Made by a program: the position numbers and the translations under genes
In this document: positions 34,701 to 46,700 of the stretch, piece after piece
How positions within the stretch are numbered: the stretch's first letter is position 1
Layout: each line of letters starts with the position of its first letter
Assembly (NCBI GenBank): GCA_009760885.1
Contig: CM019701.1
Span: 14,852,282 to 14,916,281, forward strand
Source: Achatina immaculata
Lineage: Eukaryota > Mollusca > Gastropoda > Stylommatophora > Achatinidae
Direction of reading: 5' to 3'
Length of the DNA: 64,000 nucleotides
Notes under the pieces: generated by a model
The model's input: only the letters and a program-made list of their open reading frames with translations
What the model was told of the DNA's origin: nothing
The model's database searches: none

Positions 34701-37700
34701 ATACCAGAGACAAGGAAGAAAGGCATTCTTCCAAACTTACGTTAGATACTAGAAACAAAGAAGAAAGAAGATACTCTCCTAAACCTGTGTCAGTTACCAA
34801 AGATAAGAAGGACAGATATTCTTCCACAAATGTGCCAAATACCTTAGGCAAGGACAGAATATATTCTCACAAAGATGTGTCAGATATCAGAGACACTGAT
34901 GAAAGGTATTCTCATAAAGCTGTGTCACATAGTGTTGAAAGGTATCCTCTCAGTCCTGTATCAAATACTGGAGATGAAGAAATCTACTCTCCCAAACTTG
35001 TGTCATATGCCAGAGACAAAGAAGAAATCTACTCTTCCAAACTTGTGTCAAGTACCAGAGACAAAGAAAAAATCTACTCTCCCAAACTTGTGTCAAGTAC
35101 CAGAGACAAAGAAGAAATCTACTCTCCCAAACTTGTGTCAAGTACCAGAGACAGAGAAAAAATCTACTCTCCCAAACTTGTGTCAAGTACTAGAGACAAA
35201 GAAGAAATCTACTCTTCCAAACTTGTGTCAAGTACCAGAGACAAAGAAGAAATCTACTCTCCCAAACTTGTGTCAAGTACCAGAGACAAAGAAGAAATCT
35301 ACTCTCCCAAACTTGTGTCAAGTACCAGAGACAAAGAAGAAATCTACTCTCCCAAACTTGTGTCAAGTACCAGAGATGAAGAAAAGTATTTCCTTGCAGT
35401 ATCTATGGATGAGCCAGATGAAGAAAGATACTCTCCAGAGCCTGTGTCAAATAATGTAACTGTTAAACCCAAAGAGTATTTACCTACGCCAATAAAATTT
35501 ACTGCAAAAAATAAACAAGGGGAAGATAAAACGGGTATATCTTCTTTCACCAAATTTGTGACGGCTGCAGAATCACAGTTACCAGCTCTTGATAGTAGTA
35601 GCAGCAGTCGTCATTTGTTGTCCTCTGCCAAAGAGAGCTCCAGCTTACCTCATTCCTATTGGTCAAGTCCTTCAACCTGTCCTAGAAACACAGACAGCCC
35701 CAGTACACTTTCTGACACTTGTGATAACACTAGCAGCCACAAGAAGTCTGACACAAAATCAAGAAGGTCATACAGTGAAGGCAACTTTTCTTGTCATTCT
35801 GAGGAAAGAGAGTTGTCTTTTTCGAGAGTGGAGAAGGTTTCCTTGTCCGCTGTAGAAAAGTCTGAGTCCAAGAGAACTGAGTCCACTTCAGAACATTCAG
35901 TCAATGAAGAGAAATGTATTAGTATAGCCTCTGAAGATATGTCTTCATGTAACCATTCAGTTAAAAATCACAAGTCTTCATCTAGTCATTCAGTCAAATA
36001 TGACAAATCATCATCTAGTCAGTCAGTCAGATATGGAAAATCATCATCTAGTATCTTGGTTAAATATGATAAGTCTTTATCAAATCATTCAGTCTATAAA
36101 GATAAATCATCACCTAATCATTCATTAAACAGAGACAAATCTTCATCTGATTATTCACATAGTAAAGATAAGTCTTCATCTGGCCAAACTGTCAGCAAAG
36201 ATAAATCTTCATCTAGTCATACTGTCAACAAAGATAAATCTTCATCTGGCCAAACTGTCAACAAAGATAAATCTTCATCTGGCCAAACTGTCAGCAAAGA
36301 TAAATCTTCATCTAGTCATACTGTCAACAAAAATAAATCTTCATCTAGTCATACTGTCAACAAAGATAAATCTTCATCTAGTCATACTGTCAACAAAGAT
36401 AATTCTTCATCTGGCCAAACTGTCAACAAAGATAAATCTTCATCTAGCCAAACTGTCAGCAAAGATAAATCTTCATCTGGCCATACTGTCAACAAAGATA
36501 AATCTTCATCTAGCCAAACTGTCAGCAAAGATAATTCTTCATCTGGCCAAACTGTCAGCAAAGATAAATCTTCATCTAGCCATACTGTCAGTAAAGAATG
36601 TTCATCAGTCAAGTCAGCCTCTAGAGACAAATCTTTGTCCAGTCATTCCGTCACCTGAATATGTCACAGAGTCTCTTGTGTCAGCACATAGTTCGTCGCC
36701 TGAACATGTCACAGAGTCTCCTGTGTTAGCACATAGTCTGTCACCTGATCACATCACAAGATCACCATATGGTTTGTCACCTGATAATGAGGTGACATCA
36801 TCAACATATGATGTATCACTTAGTCACACCACATCTGTTGAACATGGCCTGTCATCTGAAAATGTAACAACAGACACTCAGTTGAAACTGTCATCATCCA
36901 CGTATCACAGGTCAGACTTACAGGATACAAGTGCAGCATTGGATGTCATGAAACAAACGGAAGGAAGTTCTCGTTTAACTATAGAAGCAAGGAGAAGAAA
37001 GTCTGAAGCAGAAAAGAAGAATTACCACAAGCCGTACTTGAAATACGAAAAAAAATTATCTTTTGAGGACTTCATGAATTTTGATGAAGCAGAACTCTCT
37101 AGAAAAGGGAAAGCTACTTTGAAATGCTCCACCCAGAAGGCATCATCAAGCAGCACTTTAATATGTGGGTGCAGCGACAAGCACCATAGTGGCAAATGCT
37201 CCTCTTTATTGGTCAGTCCTTCCGCATCTTCCAGGACAGTTTTGTCGGTGCCAGTACCATCAAAAGATGTGAGTTGTTTTTTATTTTTTGTGTGTTTAGT
37301 GAAATGTGAAGTCGTTCTTGTGAATGTCTCATCGGTTTGGTCTTGCAGTGTGTTCTAAAAGTTTCTTGTCTCAGAATGTTTGGATGTGATGAAAGATTGT
37401 GCCTTGTGCAAAATTCTACATGCCTTTAATGTCAAACCTATTATAATGACCTGTAGTGGTCAGACTTTTATTGGCTAACCTGTGATGACCCAGTTATAAT
37501 GACCGGCCTTTGATGGCAGTTACAGGGAAATCCAGCAGCAGGAACAGAGTTTGTGGCATTTACACATCTTCTTCAGCTTTCCAAGCCATTAAGGCTCATT
37601 GCTGCAGATAAAGTTAACCTCCATTCCTCTCTGTTCATAATCTATCTTCAGTTGGAGGCCCCCAGCTCCCTTTATGTCATCCTCTATGTTGTCTTTCCAT

Positions 37701-40700
37701 CTCTGTTCTTGGTCTACCCCTTGGTCTTGTTTGCTTTATCTTTTGTAACGTACATCATTTTTGTTTGTCTGTTCTCTTCTATTCATTCCTCATGGCCCAA
37801 ACGGCATTTACACATGTGAAACATTTTTTAAAACCTCATTTTATTTTTCCGTCAGTACCATAACAAATGTGAAGAAGTATTACAGTTCCTTATAGAATCT
37901 GTTTCACTGCATGGAAGTGAATCATGGACTATTGGCGGCCAAAGAGGTAAATCATTGGAGGCAACAGAGATGTGGTTCCAGGGAAGAATGATGAGGATCC
38001 CATGGACAGCCAAGATAACTAATGATCAGTGTTTGAGACTCTTCTTCTTCATTCGCTTCTACCACCAAGATCGCCCCATGATCCTACTGAATTTACTCCT
38101 GTGGTCCCAGAGAGGGCCACAAGAGATCCCCGAGAGGACCACATGAGGTTCAGGGTATCGTGGGGCTTGGGCCTGTATTCTCGGTGGGTCGCAGAAGCGG
38201 GATTGTGTGACGCTGTGGTTTTCGTTGCACCAGTTTAATCTAGAGTTGGACTTTCTCACCGGAAAACCTCAGTGTGTTTTGGATATCAGTATATCCCCAC
38301 CAGGTGAGAGGTGGCAGCCCATCCAGCCCAGAGTTTGACTTTCTCACTGGAAAACCTCTGCATGATTAGGATACGTATATATCCCCGTCATGTGAGAGGT
38401 GGTTGCCTATCTAGACTGCACTGGTCCAGTGTCTCCGACTTCAGCATTTTGTGGTCGTGGCCGCTGCCCTTCCTAGTTGTGACCAGAACGGAGTTTTTGT
38501 ACAGGAGGACAAATCCTCACCGCTAGCAGGTTTCACCCCTGGGTTAAGCCAGTTTAGGCATATTATCCCAGTATGGGTGCATTTAGGATGTGTTCGACCT
38601 CTAGAGTGGAGGTACCATGACATGAGTAGTCATCAAGTTTCACCCCTGGGTTAGGCCAGTTTAGGCATATTTCACCAGTATGGGTGTATATCGGATGTGG
38701 CTGGCCTCTAGAGCAGAGGTGCCATGGTATGAGTAGCTCTCGTCGTGAAACTACTGGACATACCGATTAATCTTCACTTTGTCCTTTTCATCACCTTTTC
38801 ACAGGGGCACCACTTGGCAACCTTAATTGCGTTTTCTTCATTGGCTGGGAGGAGTTTCAACCCACGCACGGCAGACGAAGAATCTTGCCAGCAGTGTCTT
38901 AGTTTAACCCCTGGGTTAAGCCAGTTCAAGCAATCTGCCCAGTATGGGTGCACATAGGACGTAGCCGGTCTCCGAAGCAGAGGTGCTGTGATTTGAGTAG
39001 TCCTGACCTCGAGACTACTGATCACTTCACTTAATCCTTTCTTTCACCTTTTCCATGGTGGCGCCACGCGACAACCCCATTCACACCTTTCTTCACTGAC
39101 AGGGAAGAGCCCCACTCCATCCACGACAGCTGAAGAATCTCACCAGCAGCGGGTTTTAAATCAGTGTTTTCCTTCTCTCAGACGAGCTACCAAACAAGAC
39201 TCTCATCTACCCGAAGTGTCTGGTTTTCAGGCGCCATATATTTGCCTTCGCCCCTTCTCCTGTCAGTTTGAACAGTTCAGAGAAGGCCAGGAGCTGGACT
39301 TGACTGTCAGAGGCTATTTGAGACGCACGCCTTGGAGACATTTAATTGGGGAGAGAATGTATCCTCCACCCCACCTCCGGCTATAACAGTCCTTAGAACC
39401 AGACAGGTTCTGATTGTATAAGTCTGCTATTTTTTTCTCATGTTCACTGACATGGTTGGAAAACACAAGGCATGTTTTCACTTTCTTACATTACGTTAAC
39501 AATACATAAACCCACACACAGTGCTGAAGTCAGTCTCAAATAACACACAGACTAACAGACTAATAAACTTACTTGTTTACCAGTTATCAGACACTCTTTT
39601 TAAGCTGTGAATATCTCTGGATATCAGAAAATACTATGACTTGTATAAGCTTAACCAGTTATCAGACACTCGTTCTGAGCTGTGAATATCAGCTCTGGAT
39701 ATCAGAAAATACTATCTCCTCTGCTTCACTAAACTTTGAGATCCGGACTTTGCTCAACCATTGTCATCTGCGGACATTAGATCAGTGTTTGGGACAAACT
39801 ACTTAAAAATTTAGCATAATAATAAAAATAAGCAAAAGGCAGTTATTATTCTTGTGGTACGTGATGAGAAGAGAGAAACTGGAACACATCATAACAGTGG
39901 GTGGAATTGAAGGCAGAAGAACCAGAGGAAGACTGAGGGAACAGAATTTAGAAGGCTGGACATTGTAGGATGGAAAAAAAAAATCAGCAATGGAGTTACT
40001 TAGAAATGTCAGGTACTGAGATATGTGGAGGAGTATGACTGCCCTTGCTGCCTGACATGGCTCATAATGATGAGCACTATTTTTTTGAAAAACTGAGTCT
40101 TGAATATGTGAATGTTCATCATTCATTTCTGATGTTGGTGATGAAGGATTTTATAGCAGCCCAAGGTGCTCCAGTCAAGCTGCTGTACAGATAGGTACCT
40201 GGCTCCACTAGGAGTTGGCAAATGAAAAGTGAAGGCTAATTTTTGTCCCTTCATTTTCCAAGACATAGGGCACTGCTGGTAGCAGAAAACTTATCAGTCC
40301 TTTTTTTCACCAGCTTCTTGGCTGTCTCCCATGTCAGTCTTCTGTGCATCTTCATGATTCTCTTGCATGTCTACATGAGTCTTTGGGTTATGCCACGCTG
40401 TGGAGTCCTGTCAAAGCTTTTCATTGTAAGGATTTATCTGTCATTCTCATAGTGTGGCCACTTCCTTTCAGCCACTTTTGAAAATGTGTTTTAAGGCTGT
40501 CATAACACTTTCTAATTTGCTAACTTCTTTTTTTGGAACAGAAAGCTGATGTTCTTTACAGCTGATGTTCTTTACAGCTGATGTTCTTTACAGCTGATGT
40601 GGTGAAGATGTTGAGTCACAACATCATATCAGGTTGAGAGCATGTTACAGGGGCTGTTTTATTAGCCTCTGATTGGAGATAAAAAGCAGGGGATGTGCAG

Positions 40701-43700
40701 TGCTTCTTTAGCAGGGTTCACCACGATGGAGGACTATGGCAACCCCTGCCTCATTAAGCCAGGCTAGGCTAATTCGTCACATGACAAATTGGGGTTGAAG
40801 ACACTCTCAGACTAGTTAGTCTAGGAAAATTTAAACGCCTAGACCATATTTCTGACAATGCCCCAATACATGCCTTGAGCACCCACACAACATGCCTTGA
40901 GCACCCACACAGCATGCCTTGAGCACCCACACAGCATGCCTTGAGCACCCACACAGCATGCCTTGAGCACCCACTGTTGTACTAAGGGATCAGGTATGAT
41001 AGTGCTTCAGGTTTTGAGGTTCTCTTCCATGCCCGACTGATTTTGTTGTTGCCTCTCCATGTAGGTGACGGTCACAGAAGAGGACTTGTTGAATCTTTTG
41101 CCAGAGACACAAGCTCATGATGAATCTCTGAATGTCAGCTCAAAGAACAAAGGGGAAGAAGGTAAGAATATGCTGGAGTAATCTGGAGGATCTTCAGTTA
41201 ATCTGTTGGTTATTAGGCAGGATCTTCAGTTAATCATTTACAATTCTTGAACAGTGACTCTAGTTAATCTGTTGTAGTTCTTGGAATATTTACATTTTTG
41301 GCATGAAGTTAGTAACAAACACATGTTTTTTCAGCATCCTTGTCAAGAATGAAGGAGCTAGGGGTGATACTAGCTGTGATAAAACATGAATGGCTAACTA
41401 AAAGCAGCGGAAGGATGGTCAGTCAGTGCAAGATGTGCAATGTCAGTCATTGGATGCTGGTGGAGATAACTGAAGGGGAAGACTGGAGCACCTAAAGATG
41501 TGTCTAATGCACAGAGATAATGGTCCTTTCTGTCACTTTCACAGTAGCCTGATGGGAAAAAAAAACAAAACAGAAGTATGGTTTTTTTTCTCCCTTGTCA
41601 CTTTTTTAGTCCTGATTTCAGTTCAGATCTTTCCCAAGTGTTTTTCTAAGTTTTTTTTTTGTTTTTGAGGGTTGGAGGCCTGTGTCCACAGTGCAGTTGT
41701 TGTTCTCTTATTCTTTTGGTTTTTATTTCCATGCTTATGAGATCAAGGACAAAATTCTTGTAATGTCAGGTACAGAACAGCCTCTAAAATTTAGACATCT
41801 GCAGATATCATACATGTGACAGGACCTCCGAAAGAATGAACATTGAAAAAGAAGTTTACACATTGTGTTGTTTTTTTTTTTTCTTTCACAAATGTCATAT
41901 CCTGTGTTTTGTGTTTACCAAAATTAGATTAAATACAAATAAATAAAACTGCTTCCAGGACACTCGACAATTCAAAACTGTCAGTGTTCAGAGTTTGAAG
42001 AGCTGCATAGAACAGCCAGGTTCTTCACTTTGGCCCCAGCAGCCAAGAACTTAGCTTAGAAGGCACAGGGAGATTACCCACCACGACCACCTCCATAACT
42101 TGTCCCGTCATGCAGCTCATAAGCAGGAGTAGCCTGCCATGCTGTTTTAAATGTGTGTGTTAGTTTCAGCTATAAACTTGATTTGTTGGTTTGTCGTTTC
42201 CATTGCTGTGTGGCAGAAGAAGCAAAAACTACGCCTGAACTTGACGTGGTTCAGGCCTGGCTTCATCAGTTTTCACCGTCCAGAGTTACGGTTCCATACA
42301 TGAATTACAAAAAACAGTGAAATTTATCCAAGAGACAGGACTGCAGGTATAGACAGACAATGCGAACGAAGAAGAAGAAGAAGAACCGTCCAGAGTTGTG
42401 TTGGTAATTTTTGAATGAATGAGTGAATAATCTTTATTTTTAAAGGGTAAAGAATTGGGCACGCAGGCCCGTCTTACATTCTGTCCTTGTAAGTGTTTAC
42501 AGGGGATTCACCTCCGTCAGTAAGTTGGACGTACCAAGGGAAAAAATCAAAGCACCTATTTGAGAAATATCATTTCTTTGATAATCTTGATTTTTTTGTG
42601 GTTGTTTCACTCCCTGCATTTCATATCAAGTGTTTTTGTTTTTTTTTTTAAAAATTAGTGCTGCCATATGAACTACCCCTAAGTTTTAGTGATGGGCAGA
42701 GTAAAGATTTGGTGTCTTTTTGTCAAAGTGTCATTATACTTCTGTAATTTTCACGTGGAAGTTTTTAAAATCTTCACATTTTGACTTTGTGCTTACAGAA
42801 TCCGGCTTGCAGATGGCAACTGATCTGGATACTGTCGGTGCAAAATCCACCAGAAGAATGCATGTGTACTCTGGCCGTAGACAAGGAGTCATAGGTCAGG
42901 CTTGCTCGTCTTAATAATTTCTAATTAAAATATACTGCATAAATTAAAAAAAAAACAAACATTAATACAAATAATAACATTAGTGCAAATAATAACATTA
43001 GTACAAATATAGAAATGTTTAAATTGCATGAATTGTTTTGTGTGTGCATGTGCATACGAGCGTGTCCATATGTATGAAGTCATGTCATCTTTGAACTAAG
43101 ATCAGGGGGTGAAGACACCTGTCCAACGAGGCAATCGGCCACCATAGCTGTTATGCTAGTGTTAGGATTAGCGAACCATAGCTGACCAAGACCCTGTCAC
43201 ACCTCTCCGTGGTACCCCCAGTAACAGGCCTAGCCTGGCTAACAGGGCAGGGATCACCATAGTCCCCATGGTGGTGGAGTCTGCTAAAGAAGCATTGCAC
43301 AACCCCTGCTTTTTAGCTACACTTCGGGACTGAAAAAATAGCTGCCATAACCCGCTCCCAGGCCGATACGATGCTGTGCCTCAACACCCCTGCAGTATCG
43401 GCTGCAAAGAACAACAGCTTGCAGTTACAGGGAGTTCATACAAGTACAGGTGAACTAAGACCAAGGCACATATATTGAATAAAGCCCAGTGATGCGTCAA
43501 AATGTCCAAAAAAAAAAAAATACAGTCACACACCATCTCTTGGGATGCCAGACACTCAAAGATTTACAACAGGAACACCTGCCTGATCATCCACATGTCG
43601 AGAACATATTACTTACACAGTTAAAGATGACCTGCAGATACTTTGTCATCACTTTGAGCCGAAGCGTGCAAGCTCAAATGACTGCTGGATCGGAGAAATG

Positions 43701-46700
43701 AAATGTGTGTGTATGTGTGCGTGCTTGGATAGAAAGAAGAGAAAATTGAATGTTTTAACTTCATTTTTTTTTCGTTTTGATTAATTTTTCCATCAAGGCA
43801 AGGGAGAGAGAGGTTAATTACCGCCAGCCTTTGTACCAAAGATGTCATGTGATGATAGAGTGACCAACCATCCCATATTATATTGGACAATCCCATATTT
43901 TAAAGATTTGTCAGGGAGTTGTATTTTTTTGGTTGGGGTGTCTAAATATCCCCTATTTAAAAGCTAGTGTCTTGTCTTGTCTTGTCTTGTCTTGTCTTGT
44001 CTTGTCTTGTCTTGCCTCCCCTCCTTCATTATGTACCTTTCAGCGCTGAGAAAACAAACAGGTAATGTGCTTGGTATAGTGTGGCATAATGTTTCTATTC
44101 GAAAACATGTGTCCTCATACTAGCCCGTTTTGGTCTTTGGTCTTTGGTCACACTATATTTCTAAATACCCAGAATCGTTAAATTGTCTTAGTGAATTATT
44201 GTTATTTTGAAGAAAGTTTACTCTGTGGAGGAGTACAACAAGTAGACATAATCTACGCATTTGTAAAAAAAAAAAAAAAGCTATAGTGATTAAAATTTAA
44301 ATTTAAATTAAAAAAATAATGTGAGCACACACATACGCACACACACATGCACACACAGAGTGTCCTGTATTTGAACTTAGAAAAGATGGTCAGTCTCATG
44401 ATGATGATGAATTTTCCCTCATATATGTATTATTTAATCATTCATTGTATTTTGTCAGTGACAAGTGTTATTTTATTATGTTCATAAATTTCTTAGCTTT
44501 TCATTACTCGCACATTTACTTAGGTTTTTGCATTGTGATCTTGGAAGGTCATTTTTTTTTTTTTTGCTTATTGGCTACATCACTTTGATAGCTGGTGTTG
44601 TGTTGTAGGGTCATTTTTTGATTAATAGCTATATAATCTTGATAGCTAGTGTTGTGTTGAAGGGTCATTTTTTATTAATAGCTATATAATCTTGATAGCT
44701 GGTGTTGTGTTGTAGGGTCATTTTTTGATTAATAGCTATATAATCTTGATAGCTAGTGTTGTGTTGAAGGGTCATTTTTTTTATTAATAGCTATATAATC
44801 TTGATAGCTGGTGTTGTGTTGTAGGGTCATTTTTTGATTAATAGCTGTATAATCTTGATAGCTAGTGTTGTGTTGAAGGGTCATTTTTTTATTAATAGCT
44901 ATATAATCTTGATAGCTGGTGTTGTGTTGTAGGGTCATTTTTTGATTAATAGCTATATAATCTTGATAGCTAGTGTTGTGTTGAAGGGTCATTTTTGATT
45001 AATAGCTATATAATCTTGATAGCTGGTGTTGTGTTGTGGGTTATTTTTTTATTACTAGCTACATGATCTTGATAGCTGGTGTTGTGTTGTAGGGTCATTT
45101 TTTTATTACTAGCTACATAATCTTGATAGCTGGTGTTGTGTTGTGGGTCATTTTTTTATTACTAGCTACATAATCTTGATAGCTGGTGTTGTGTTGTGGG
45201 TCATTTTTTATTACTAGCTACATAATCTTGATAGCTGGTGTTGTGTGTGGGTCATTTTTTATTACTAGCTACATAATCTTGATAGCTGGTGTTGTGTTGT
45301 GGGTCATTTTTTTATTACTAGCTACATAATCTTGATAGCTGGTGTTGTGTTGTGGGTCATTTTTTATTACTAGCTACATAATCTTGATAGCTGGTGTTGT
45401 GTTGTGGGTCATTTTTTTATTACTAGCTACATAATCTTGATAGCTGGTGTTGTGTTGTGGGTCATTTTTTTATTACTAGCTACATAATCTTGATAGCTGG
45501 TGTTATCTTGGAAGGTCATCACACTGATAGCTGGTGTCATATTGCAAGGTCTGCTTGTTATTTACATCATACTGATAGCTGGTGTCATATTGGAAGGTCT
45601 ACTTGTTATTTTCATCATTCTGCTAGCTAGTGTCATGTTAGAAGATCTACTTGTTATTTTCATCATACTGGTAGCTAGTGTCATGTTAGAAGGTCTACTT
45701 GCTATGATGGGTGATTGATAAGTTCTTGGCATAAGGTACAAATACTTGAAACACACAGTTGATATTAGGTGCATTTGTAGATCAAGTTAACCAAGTTTCA
45801 AGAAAATAACTGCAACTGATTTCTTTTTAAAGGCTACTGAAGTGGTAAGGGGTGACAGAAATTGAGAAAATTGATAAAATTTCTCATCAAGCTGTCATTT
45901 GCTACCTCTGCATCAAGGGCTTGTCATCAAAGGAGATCCATGAGGATATGGTGGAGACTAGGGGGAGTGCCCCTTCTTACAGCACAGTGAAGAAATGGGC
46001 AGCTCAATTAAAAAATCAAAGGGAGAGTCTGGAAGATGATCCCCATCCAGGAAGACCAATAACAGTAACCACCAATGAAACCATTGGCAGAATTCATGAC
46101 ATGATAATGGAAGACCAACGACTAACTGAGCGGTACATTGCTACTGAGTTGGACATCTCCCAGGAACATGTTCATGCCATTATTCACAATGATCTTCAAA
46201 TGACAAAGGTCTCTGCTCGATGGGTCCTGAAACTTTTTGGAGCTGATCACAAATGACAGCATCTCAACATGTCAAGAGACAATTTTGGCCATTTTTCTGA
46301 GACCCTGAAAAGTTTCTTCAGCAATTGACTTGGGTTCATCATTTTCAACAAGAAACCAAAGAACAGTCAAAGCAGTGGAAACATCATGGATCCCCACCCC
46401 CAAAGAAAGCAAGGGTGGTTCTGTCTGCAGGCAAAGTGATGGCTTCTATCTTTCGTGATTCAGAAGGTGTGCTATTGGTAGACTATCTTCAAAAGGGCAG
46501 AACAGTCACCGGGTCCTATTACACAAATCTTGTGAAGCAACTGCGGGGAAAATTGAAGGAAAAGCGTCAAGGGAGATTGACGAGAGGAGTCATCTTTCAT
46601 CAAGACAATGCTCCAGTTCACAACTCATTGGTGGCCATGGCTGCCATTCATGAATGTGGCTTCCAGCTTCTTGAACATCCTCCTTATTCCCCAGATTTGG

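Noticed and set aside
36591..36624. A 34-bp intron (GTAAAG...CTCTAG) as the explanation of the ELOA frame change
   Set aside because: The length has the right phase, but it is too short for a normal spliceosomal intron. The repeat frame continues beyond it to SSHSV, so an indel near 36650 fits better.
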